A DNA stretch of 64,000 nucleotides from Pseudomonas tumuqii (GTDB taxonomy: Bacteria; Pseudomonadota; Gammaproteobacteria; Pseudomonadales; Pseudomonadaceae). The notes beneath the pieces are model-generated. The model saw only the letters and a program-made list of their open reading frames with translations, was not told the origin of the DNA and searched no databases. The stretch covers positions 62,001 through 126,000 of the forward strand of contig NZ_JAAOJA010000011.1 in assembly GCF_013184545.1 (NCBI RefSeq), given 5' to 3'. Every line of letters starts with the position of its first letter. The stretch's first letter is position 1. This document shows, piece after piece, positions 17,991-28,492 of this stretch. Both the position numbers and the translations under genes were made by a program.

Positions 17991-18680
17991 TCACAGATCG
18001 GCGGCTTTGGTGCCGACCGAGTAGCGCTTATCCACATAGCGCAGCACCAGCAGGGACACGCTGGTCAGCACCAGATAGAGGGCGCCGACCGCCAGGTAAA
18101 AGGTAAACGGTTCACGGGTGGCATCGGCCGCGCTTTTCGCCTTGAACATCATGTCCTGCAGGCCCACCACCGAAATCAACGCGGTGGCCTTGGTCAGCAC
18201 CAGCCAGTTGTTGGTGAAGCCCGGAATGGCGAAACGGATCATCTGCGGCACCAGGATGCGGAAGAACACCTTGATACCACTCATGCCGTAAGCGGCGCCC
18301 GCCTCGCTCTGGCCTTTGGGGATGGCCATGAAGGCGCCGCGAAAGGTCTCCGACAGGTAGGCGCCGAAGATGAAGCCCATGGTGAAGACACCGGCGATAA
18401 ACGGATTAATATCGATATATTCGTCATAACCCAGCAGCGGCGCCACCCGATTCACCAGGTCCTGACCGCCATAGAAAATCAGCAGGATCAGCACCAGGTC
18501 GGGAATGCCGCGAATCACCGTGGCATAGGTTTCACCGAGGATCGCCAACCACCTGATCGGCGACAGACGGAACGCCGCACCGAGCAAGCCGAGGAAGATG
18601 GCCACCGTAACGGATGACAGAGCCAGCATCAGGGTGAGCCAGGCGCCTTCGAGAATGGTCGAGCCGTAGCCGTCAAGCAT
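17991..18680 (-). CDS. aotQ: Arginine/ornithine ABC importer permease AotQ
   Basis: Second inner-membrane permease, 229 residues, HisQ-like. It carries RGIPDLVLILLIFYGGQ, the EAA loop GQSEAGAAYGMSGIKVFFRILVP and the ending RYSVGTKAADL, closely matching P. aeruginosa AotQ from memory. The ATG at 18680 (MLDGYGSTILEG) is chosen; ATG codons at 18695 and earlier in-frame codons would add residues not seen in the family. It pairs with AotM to form the channel. Confidence 0.95.
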   Translation of the reverse strand: MLDGYGSTILEGAWLTLMLALSSVTVAIFLGLLGAAFRLSPIRWLAILGETYATVIRGIPDLVLILLIFYGGQDLVNRVAPLLGYDEYIDINPFIAGVFTMGFIFGAYLSETFRGAFMAIPKGQSEAGAAYGMSGIKVFFRILVPQMIRFAIPGFTNNWLVLTKATALISVVGLQDMMFKAKSAADATREPFTFYLAVGALYLVLTSVSLLVLRYVDKRYSVGTKAADL

Positions 18681-18796
18681 GCTCAAGTACCTCATGCAGG
18701 CGCCGGGCGGCGCCGAGGAGCACAACGGAAAAGTGGCACAAGCGCGCTATCTGCCTGTTTGCGCCACTCTCGATGATAAGGACTCGCTTGCAGCAG

Positions 18797-19576
18797 TCAG
18801 TCGCCGTAGACGTCGAAGCTGAAGTATTTGTCCTGCACCGCCTTGTACTTGCCGTTGGCGCGGATGCCGGCAATGGCTGCCGTAAATTTGTCGGCCAGCG
18901 CCGTGTCGCCCTTGCGCACGGCAATGCCGGCGCCTTCCCCGAAGTACTTCTGCTCATTGAAGTCCGGCCCGACCAGCGCATAGCCCTTGCCGGCATCGGT
19001 CTTGAGGAAGCCATCGTCGATGTTCACCGAATCGGCCAGGGTCGCGTCCAGGCGACCGGCGGTCAGGTCGAGGAAGATCTCGTTCTGCGAGCCGTAACGC
19101 ACCACTTCGACACCAGCCGGCGCGAACACGTCGGTGGCGTAGCGGTCGTAGATCGATGCGCGCTGCACGCCGACTTTCTTGCCCTTGAGGTCGACCAGCG
19201 GATCGTTGATCTGGGTGCCGGCCTTCATCGCCAGCTTGGCCGGGGTGTGGTAGTACTTCTTGGAGAAGTCGACGGACTTCAGGCGATCTTCGGTGATGGT
19301 CATCGACGACAGCACGGCATCGAACTTGCGCACCTTCAGCGCCGGGATCAGGCCATCGAACTCCTGTTCGATCCACTGACACTTGACCTTCATCTCTTCA
19401 CACAGGGCATTGCCGATGTCGTAATCGAAGCCGGTGATGTTGCCTTCGGGAGTCTTGTAGGCGAACGGCGGGTAAGCCGCTTCGATACCGATGCGCAGGG
19501 GCTTGCTCTCTTCAGCCATGGCCAGCGGCGACAGCACGGATAGCGCCAGTGCGCCGAGAAGTGCAATCTTCTTCAT
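18797..19576 (-). CDS. aotJ: Arginine/ornithine-binding periplasmic protein AotJ
   Basis: Family 3 solute-binding protein of 259 residues. The signal peptide is MKKIALLGALALSVLSPLAMA with cleavage before EESK. The mature protein has GIEAAYPPFAYKTPEGNITGFDYDIGNALC in parts, the SSMTITEDRLKSVDFSKKYY region and GQ-type ligand motifs typical of lysine/arginine/ornithine binders. Start ATG has AGGAG seven bases upstream. First gene of the aot operon; a TGTCGC-N8-AA ArgR half-site lies about 170 bases upstream. Confidence 0.95.
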   Translation of the reverse strand: MKKIALLGALALSVLSPLAMAEESKPLRIGIEAAYPPFAYKTPEGNITGFDYDIGNALCEEMKVKCQWIEQEFDGLIPALKVRKFDAVLSSMTITEDRLKSVDFSKKYYHTPAKLAMKAGTQINDPLVDLKGKKVGVQRASIYDRYATDVFAPAGVEVVRYGSQNEIFLDLTAGRLDATLADSVNIDDGFLKTDAGKGYALVGPDFNEQKYFGEGAGIAVRKGDTALADKFTAAIAGIRANGKYKAVQDKYFSFDVYGD

Positions 19577-20043
19577 CTTGTGACTCCTTCGAATGGGAAT
19601 GGATGCGGCAGGCAGTAATCTGTGAGCGCATATGCATCCAGCCATGGATAAATTGTAGAGAACGTCGCCGTCTTTGCTGGCTAACAGGCAGAGACAAACG
19701 GTTCCGGCTGGGTGAGCGGCATTCTAGCGACAGGTCGAAAGTCGATATTTCTTCAATGCGACAAGTAATTACAAAAGACCCGGACGGGCACTGCGGACGT
19801 ATTGACAGCCTCCGGCAAACATGCAGAGACAGGATAGAAATGTAACCGATCAATAAAGCAATTAGCGCGCCTGACTTTAGCAAAGCCTTTATTTTCGGTA
19901 CCTGCAGGGTATTTACAGGATTCAAGACCCTACCAGCCAGCACGGGATTGGAACGAAAACGTTTCCATCCATCCCAGAAAAGTGCGCAGCGTTACCGACC
20001 AGGTGACAGCGTCAACCCCGCAGGATATTCCGACAGCCCAAAC
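19577..20043. other. aotJ upstream region
   Basis: Non-coding stretch between aotJ and the acsA terminator, more AT-rich than its surroundings. It holds the candidate ArgR sites; no further gene or repeat was recognised. Confidence 0.5.
19748..19763 (-). promoter_or_regulatory. Candidate ArgR half-site upstream of aotJ
   Basis: On the minus strand TGTCGC-ATTGAAGA-AA matches the Pseudomonas ArgR half-site consensus TGTCGC-N8-AA. A second TGTCGC (19727-19732) follows 31 bases downstream but lacks the AA. ArgR autoregulates this operon in P. aeruginosa (known). Confidence 0.55.
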
Positions 20044-20080
20044 AAAAACGCCCCGCCTCGGTTCGTGGCCGAGGCGGGGC
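20044..20080 (-). terminator. Terminator after acsA
   Basis: On the minus strand GCCCCGCCTCGG - ccacgaa - CCGAGGCGGGGC, then GTTTTTGTTT; a perfect 12-bp stem about 20 bases beyond the acsA stop. Confidence 0.92.
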
Positions 20081-20098
20081 GCGATTTGCCGGTGCCGG

Positions 20099-22054
<1,956 letters not shown>

Positions 22055-22125
22055 TGGATAGACCTCGGTGGGTAGTTGTTTTTCTATGGGGCATTTTGTA
22101 ACCAGATACCCCTACTAGGGCCATT

Positions 22126-22159
22126 CGACCATGGTATTACCGCTCTACAACCATGGTCG
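22126..22159. promoter_or_regulatory. Paired ACCATGGT palindromes upstream of acsA
   Basis: CGACCATGGT (22126-22135) and ACCATGGTCG (22150-22159) form a perfect 10-bp inverted repeat, and each contains the 8-bp palindrome ACCATGGT; centres are 22 bases apart. A CCCTA-C-TAGGG dyad (22110-22120) lies nearer the gene. Candidate activator binding sites; no binding protein is assigned. Confidence 0.35.
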
Positions 22160-22376
22160 TGCACCGCTGACAGCCGGCAAAAGCTCTGCAAGCATGCCTC
22201 AGCGGCGGTGAAAAAATCGCACGTCAGCAGCGGATGCCTGCTGGCGGTCACAGTAGGCGAGAGTGTTTCATAGCCCCTCAAGTAAAGCAGTTGTACGATC
22301 CGCTGCCAGGCGCCGTTGCAACCACAACCGTGCCGCTGACCGGCCGTCAAAGCGCTCGACGGGTAGTTTGCAGGCG
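22160..22376. other. Non-coding spacer between acsA control region and phhR terminator
   Basis: Reading frames here are short and lack ribosome sites; I see no gene or known repeat. Confidence 0.4.
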
Positions 22377-22402
22377 AAAAAAAGGCGACCCAGAGGCCGC
22401 CT
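22377..22402 (-). terminator. Probable terminator of phhR
   Basis: On the minus strand AGGCGGCC-tct-GGGTCGCCT followed by seven T. The stem has an imperfect centre. It lies about 180 bases beyond the phhR stop. Confidence 0.6.
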
Positions 22403-22410
22403 ACCCAAAC

Positions 22411-22426
22411 ATTCCGCAAGCGGAAT
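22411..22426. promoter_or_regulatory. Orphan palindrome ATTCCGCAAGCGGAAT
   Basis: Perfect 7-bp arms with a 2-base centre, between the phhR stop and its terminator. It looks like a regulator operator but precedes no gene start on either strand. Confidence 0.3.
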
Positions 22427-22581
22427 GGAGAACCACTTACATCCAAATCACGCAGGATCCGAACGCAGCCAGTCTCGCCCGCCACCACGCCCGCCAGCAA
22501 TTGCACCAAGGTCGTAGGCCAGTCGCAGGCCTCTCTTGTAGGAACGAGGGGGGACGCCCAGTCCTGCACTCGGCTCGCCAC

Positions 22582-24135
<1,554 letters not shown>

Positions 24136-24262
24136 GGCAGGCCCCGGGCACATTTTTTGGTCGGCAGAGCGTCGCAAATCGACGAATTCGACTAATTTTT
24201 CGTCAAGAATATGTGACAGATTAGCCCGACAGCAAGGCGATAGCTGGCCGCATCGCCAGCAA

Positions 24263-24280
24263 CGTAACCTTTTCTTTACG
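24263..24280. promoter_or_regulatory. PhhR (TyrR) box between phhR and phhA
   Basis: CGTAAC-CTTTTC-TTTACG fits the TyrR/PhhR consensus TGTAAA-N6-TTTACA, with the GTAA and TTAC cores intact. It is centred about 118 bases before the phhA ATG and 136 before the phhR ATG. Confidence 0.65.
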
Positions 24281-24389
24281 AAATTCCGCCCTTGGCCCTC
24301 TGCCACAGGCGCATTCACCGCTGCGCAAGCTCACAACCTGGGGTATCCATTGTCCAACATAATAACGACAGCCCCAGCAGGAGGCAGTG

Positions 24390-25175
24390 ATGAAGAGCAC
24401 GCAGTATGTGGCTCGGCAACCGGATGAAAGCGGTTTTATCCACTACGGCGAAGCCGAGCATCAGGTGTGGAATACCCTGATCACCCGGCAACTCAAGGTG
24501 ATCGAAGGGCGCGCTTGCCAGGAGTATCTGGACGGCATCGAGCAACTCGGCCTGCCCCATGAGCGGATTCCCCAACTCGATGAAGTCAATCGGGTATTGC
24601 AAGGCGCTACCGGTTGGCGCGTCGCCCGGGTGCCGGCATTGATTCCGTTCCAGACCTTTTTCGAACTGCTGGCCAGCCAGCAATTCCCGGTGGCCACTTT
24701 TATCCGCAGCCCCGAGGAACTGGACTACCTGCAGGAGCCGGACATCTTTCACGAGATCTTCGGTCACTGTCCGTTGCTGACCAACCCCTGGTTCGCCGAG
24801 TTCACTCACACCTACGGCAAGCTCGGCCTCAAGGCCAGCAAAGAACAGCGCGTCTACCTCGCCCGCCTGTACTGGCTGACCATCGAGTTCGGCCTGGTCG
24901 ACACCAGCCAGGGCCGCAGGATCTATGGCGGCGGCATCCTCTCCTCACCGAAGGAAACCGTCTACAGCCTGTCCGGGGAACCCGAGCACCTGCCGTTCGA
25001 TCCGATCGAGGCCATGCGCACGCCTTACCGCATCGACATCCTGCAACCGCTGTACTACGTCTTGCCGGAACTCAAGCACCTGTTCGAACTGGCGCACCAG
25101 GACATCATGGGCATGGTCCATCAGGCCATGCAGATGGGCCTGCACGCGCCGAAGTTTCCGCCGAAAGCGGCATAG
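24390..25175 (+). CDS. phhA: Phenylalanine 4-hydroxylase
   Basis: Pterin- and iron-dependent enzyme converting phenylalanine to tyrosine, 261 residues. The iron ligands are H121 and H126 in PDIFHEIFGHCPLL and E166 in YWLTIEFGLV. Start ATG has AGGAGG upstream; a GTG directly before it is less likely. First gene of phhABC. A PhhR box lies upstream. A weak sigma-54-like GGC-N-C ... GC pair is at 24308-24321 (GG and GC ten bases apart, otherwise poor). Confidence 0.97.
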   Translation: MKSTQYVARQPDESGFIHYGEAEHQVWNTLITRQLKVIEGRACQEYLDGIEQLGLPHERIPQLDEVNRVLQGATGWRVARVPALIPFQTFFELLASQQFPVATFIRSPEELDYLQEPDIFHEIFGHCPLLTNPWFAEFTHTYGKLGLKASKEQRVYLARLYWLTIEFGLVDTSQGRRIYGGGILSSPKETVYSLSGEPEHLPFDPIEAMRTPYRIDILQPLYYVLPELKHLFELAHQDIMGMVHQAMQMGLHAPKFPPKAA

Positions 25176-25183
25176 CTGCTTTT

Positions 25184-25257
25184 GTAGGATGGGTTGAGCA
25201 TCGCGATACCCATCATTTGCCGGTTTGATGGGTATCGCTGCGCTCAACCCATCCTAC
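25184..25257. repeat. GTAGGATGGGTTGAGC palindromic repeat between phhA and phhB
   Basis: Arms GTAGGATGGGTTGAGCatcGCGATACCCATCA and its near-complement ending at 25257 (TGATGGGTATCGCtgcGCTCAACCCATCCTAC, quoted in parts), with a short loop. Related to the repeat at 8001-8124. Confidence 0.8.
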
Positions 25258-25287
25258 TCTCCCCTCCCTGAACCCTGGAGAATCCCT

Positions 25288-25641
25288 ATGAGCCTTGCCC
25301 AAGCCCAATGCGAAGCCTGCCGCGCCGACGCCCCGAAAGTCTCGGACGAGGAGCTGGCCGAGCTGATCCGCGAGATCCCCGACTGGAACATCGAAGTGCG
25401 TGACGACCACATGGAGCTGGAGCGAGTGTTCCAGTTCAAGAACTTCCGCCATGCCCTGGCCTTCACCAACGCGGTCGGCGCCATCGCCGAGGAAGTCGGC
25501 CACCACCCGGCCCTGCTCACCGAATGGGGCAAGGTCACCGTGACCTGGTGGAGCCACGAGATGCGCGGCCTGCACCGCAACGACTTCATCATGGCCGCGC
25601 GCACCGATGTGCTCGCCGCTGGCGCCGAGGGCCGCAAGTGA
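25288..25641 (+). CDS. phhB: Pterin-4a-carbinolamine dehydratase
   Basis: Recycles the 4a-hydroxy-tetrahydropterin made by PhhA, 117 residues. Conserved residues are in [43 protein letters not shown] (shown by positions 47-89 roughly), with the active-site histidines of the HHP motif and the later H. Start ATG at 25288 has a CCTGGAGAA site upstream; an earlier in-frame ATG at 25225 lies in the repeat. The stop overlaps the phhC GTG start (GTGA). Confidence 0.95.
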   Translation: MSLAQAQCEACRADAPKVSDEELAELIREIPDWNIEVRDDHMELERVFQFKNFRHALAFTNAVGAIAEEVGHHPALLTEWGKVTVTWWSHEMRGLHRNDFIMAARTDVLAAGAEGRK

Positions 25642-26840
25642 GCCATTTCGCCCGGATTGCCCGAGTGCCCGGCGACCCGATTCTCGGCCTGATGGAGGCC
25701 TATCGCAGCGACCGCAACCCAGCCAAGCTCGACCTGGGTGTCGGCGTGTACAAGGACGCCCAGGGCCTGACGCCGATCCCGCGGGCGGTCAAGCTGGCCG
25801 AGCAGCGCCTGGTCGACGGCGAAACCAGCAAGAGCTACATCGGCGGCCACGGCGATGCCTTGTTTTGCAGCCACCTGGCCAGGCTGGTACTCGGCGCCGC
25901 CAGCCCCTTGCTCGCCGCGCAGCGCGCGGCCGCCAGCCAGACGCCTGGCGGCACCGGTGCGTTGCGGCTGGCCGCCGACTTTATCGGCCACTGCCTGCCT
26001 GGCCGCGGGATCTGGCTGAGCGATCCGACCTGGCCGATCCATGAAACCATCTTTGCCGAGGCCGGGTTGCGCGTCGGCCATTACCCCTATGTCGGCGCCG
26101 ACAATCGGCTCAACGTCGAGGCGATGATCGCCACGCTCAGCCACCTGCCCCAGGGCGACGTGGTGCTGCTGCACGCCTGTTGCCATAACCCCACCGGTTT
26201 CGACCTCGCTGAGGACGACTGGCGCCGTGTGCTGGAGGTGATCAAGGCGCGCGAACTGCTGCCGCTGATCGACTTCGCCTATCAGGGCTTCGGCGCCGGC
26301 CTGGAGCAGGACGCCTGGGCCGTGCGTCTGTTCGCCAGCGAGCTGCCCGAGCTGCTGATCACCGGCTCCTGCTCGAAGAACTTCGGCCTCTACCGCGAGC
26401 GCACCGGCGCCCTGATCGTCTGCAGCAGCGAGGCGGAAAAACTCCTGGATGTGCGCAGCCAACTGGCCGCCATCGCCCGCAACCTGTGGTCGACACCACC
26501 GGCCCACGGCGCCGCGGTGGTCGCCACTATCCTCGACGATGGCGAACTCATGCCCCTGTGGCGCGATGAACTGGAGGCCATGCGCCAGCGGGTCGCCGGC
26601 CTGCGCCTGGGCCTGGTCGAGGCCTTGCGCCCCTACGGCCTGGCCGAGCGCTTCGCGCATATCGCCGAGCAGCGCGGGATGTTCTCCTACACCGGTTTGT
26701 CGCCCCAACAGGTGCAACGCCTGCGCGATGAATACAGCGTGTATATGGTCGGCAGCGGCCGGGCCAACGTCGCCGGCCTGGATGGCGAACGCCTGGCTCA
26801 ACTGGCACGGGCCATTGCCCAGGTGTGCACGACCCCGTAG
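25638..26840 (+). CDS. phhC: Aromatic amino acid aminotransferase
   Basis: PLP enzyme of aspartate aminotransferase class I, 400 residues, transaminating tyrosine made by PhhA. The PLP lysine is K247 in [14 protein letters not shown]; other motifs are [50 protein letters not shown] and the C-terminal GRANVAGL. Start is GTG at 25638, overlapping the phhB stop by four bases, and gives the N-terminus [18 protein letters not shown] expected for the family. Last gene of phhABC. Confidence 0.95.
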   Translation: MSHFARIARVPGDPILGLMEAYRSDRNPAKLDLGVGVYKDAQGLTPIPRAVKLAEQRLVDGETSKSYIGGHGDALFCSHLARLVLGAASPLLAAQRAAASQTPGGTGALRLAADFIGHCLPGRGIWLSDPTWPIHETIFAEAGLRVGHYPYVGADNRLNVEAMIATLSHLPQGDVVLLHACCHNPTGFDLAEDDWRRVLEVIKARELLPLIDFAYQGFGAGLEQDAWAVRLFASELPELLITGSCSKNFGLYRERTGALIVCSSEAEKLLDVRSQLAAIARNLWSTPPAHGAAVVATILDDGELMPLWRDELEAMRQRVAGLRLGLVEALRPYGLAERFAHIAEQRGMFSYTGLSPQQVQRLRDEYSVYMVGSGRANVAGLDGERLAQLARAIAQVCTTP

Positions 26841-26847
26841 GAGCCGC

Positions 26848-26896
26848 CCATGGCCGCGAACCCCTATGCCCGATGGCGAAGAATTCGCGGCCATGG
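26848..26896 (+). terminator. Hairpin after phhC
   Basis: CCATGGCCGCGAA (26848-26860) pairs perfectly with TTCGCGGCCATGG (26884-26896) across a 23-base loop, starting 8 bases after the phhC stop. There is no T-run, so a transcript-end stabiliser is as likely as a terminator. Confidence 0.5.
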
Positions 26897-27062
26897 GGCC
26901 GGGCGTTGCCGCCGCGCTTGCAACAGCGCTACACGGTGAAATATGCGCCTGCCGGTATGCCCCACGATGGAGCAATGCCCCTGCCCATAAAATCAAAAGA
27001 CCGTTTGTCTATAAAAATAACCGTTTTAAAACAACAACTTGACTACACGACCCACCACCTCG

Positions 27063-27078
27063 TGGCGCGATTCCTGCT
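27063..27078 (+). promoter_or_regulatory. Sigma-54-like promoter of the MFS transporter gene
   Basis: TGGCGCG-ATTC-CTGCT fits the -24/-12 consensus TGGCACG-N4-TTGCA, with GG and GC ten bases apart. The expected start of transcription is near 27089, 26 bases before the ATG. An AT-rich stretch (about 26978-27040) lies upstream, where an activator or IHF could bind. Confidence 0.6.
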
Positions 27079-27114
27079 TGCTATCAAGGCCATAGTCCCC
27101 TAGGGTAGTTCGCC

Positions 27115-28404
27115 ATGTGGTCCCTGATTGCCCCTATCAGCTCATTGCTCGGTGGGGTTGCTTTACTCCTCCTCGGCAATGGCCTGCTCAACACCCTACT
27201 GACCCTGCGTGGCGTCGCCGAAGGCTACTCCACCGGGATGCTCGGACTGATCATGTCCGGGTACTTCGTCGGTTTTCTCCTTGGCACCTGGCTAGCGATT
27301 CCGCTGGTTCGTCGCGTTGGGCATATCCGTGCGTTTGCCTTTTGTGCCGCGCTGGCCGCCATCACCGCCCTGCTCCACGTCCTGATCATCGACCCCTGGG
27401 TCTGGCTGGGGTTACGCGTGCTCTATGGCCTGGCGCTGGTCAGCCTGTACATGGTGATCGAGAGCTGGCTCAACGCCCAGGTGCCCAATGGCAAACGCGG
27501 TCAGGTGTTCGCCGTGTACATGGCGGTCAACCTCGGCGCCCTGGCGGCGGCGCAGCAGTTGCTCAACCTGGCCGACCCCAGCGATTTCGTGCTGTTCGTC
27601 CTCGCGGCGATGTTGATCAGCGCGGCGCTGATGCCGATCGCCCTGACCCGCCAGCCGCAGCCCAGCGTGCCGGAAACCCTGCACACCAACCTGCGCCAGC
27701 TGGTCGGTATCGCGCCTTTGGCGATTGCCGCCGCCGGCCTTTCCGGCCTGGCCCTGGGTGCGTTCTGGGGCATGGCGCCGGTGTATGCCAGCCTCAGCGG
27801 CTTCGATGCCACCGGCGTCGGCCTGCTGATGAGCGGTGCGATTCTCGGCGGCGCCCTGCTGCAGTGGCCGATCGGCATTTATTCCGACAAGCATGACCGG
27901 CGCCTGGTGCTGTTCTGGGTGGTGGCGCTGTCGGTGGCGGTGGCCCTGCTGATGAGCGTGCTGCCGGCCGGGCGCTTGCTGCTCGCGGCGATCTTCGTCT
28001 GGGGCGGTTTGGCCTTTGCCATTTACCCGATTGCCGTGGCGCAGTTGATCGACCAGTTGCACAGCGATGAAATTCTCGCCGGTTCCAGCAGTCTACTGAT
28101 GGTTAACGGTATCGGTTCTGTGTGCGGCCCATTGCTGGCCGGCTTGCTCATGCAGCATTTGGGCGCCCAGGCACTGCCGCTGTATTTTGCCGCCACCCTC
28201 GGCGCGCTCGCCGCTTATACCTTCTACCGCTTGCGCCACGTCACCGACCTGGTCAGCGAGCCGCATGCGCATTTCATGCCGATGCTGCGCACCAGCCATA
28301 CGGTGCTGGAATTGATGCCCGATGCGCCGCCATCGGACGACATCAGCGAGGACCCCGTAACCGAATCAGCGCAGGAGCCGAACGAACGATCTGCTCCCGC
28401 ATAA
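27115..28404 (+). CDS. MFS transporter, YcaD-like
   Basis: Inner-membrane transporter of 429 residues with 12 predicted TM segments in two halves (first half to about 165, second from about 195) and a polar C-terminal tail of about 50 residues (PDAPPSDDISEDPVTESAQEP in part). The MFS motif between TM2 and TM3 is AIPLVRRVGHIRAFAF, and VIESWLNAQVPNGKRGQVFAVYMAVN resembles YcaD-type carriers. The substrate is unknown. A sigma-54-like promoter precedes it. It is followed after 88 bases by ggpPS, so a link to glucosylglycerol or another osmolyte is possible but unproven. Confidence 0.88.
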   Translation: MWSLIAPISSLLGGVALLLLGNGLLNTLLTLRGVAEGYSTGMLGLIMSGYFVGFLLGTWLAIPLVRRVGHIRAFAFCAALAAITALLHVLIIDPWVWLGLRVLYGLALVSLYMVIESWLNAQVPNGKRGQVFAVYMAVNLGALAAAQQLLNLADPSDFVLFVLAAMLISAALMPIALTRQPQPSVPETLHTNLRQLVGIAPLAIAAAGLSGLALGAFWGMAPVYASLSGFDATGVGLLMSGAILGGALLQWPIGIYSDKHDRRLVLFWVVALSVAVALLMSVLPAGRLLLAAIFVWGGLAFAIYPIAVAQLIDQLHSDEILAGSSSLLMVNGIGSVCGPLLAGLLMQHLGAQALPLYFAATLGALAAYTFYRLRHVTDLVSEPHAHFMPMLRTSHTVLELMPDAPPSDDISEDPVTESAQEPNERSAPA

Positions 28405-28492
28405 CAAAAGAGGCGACCGCTGCAAAGCGAGGACGCCCGATACTTAGCACGTCGGCCCATGTCGGCGCGTCAACTGCATAAGGAGACTGCGC

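Noticed and set aside
24136-24318. N-terminal extension of PhhR by 61 residues
   Set aside because: It would translate through the PhhR box; the family begins with the ACT domain at MRIKIHC.
24337-24356. CCTGGGGTATCCATTGTCC as a sigma-54 promoter for phhA
   Set aside because: The -12 GC is missing (GT instead) and the -24 half has only TGG; too weak to list as a feature.
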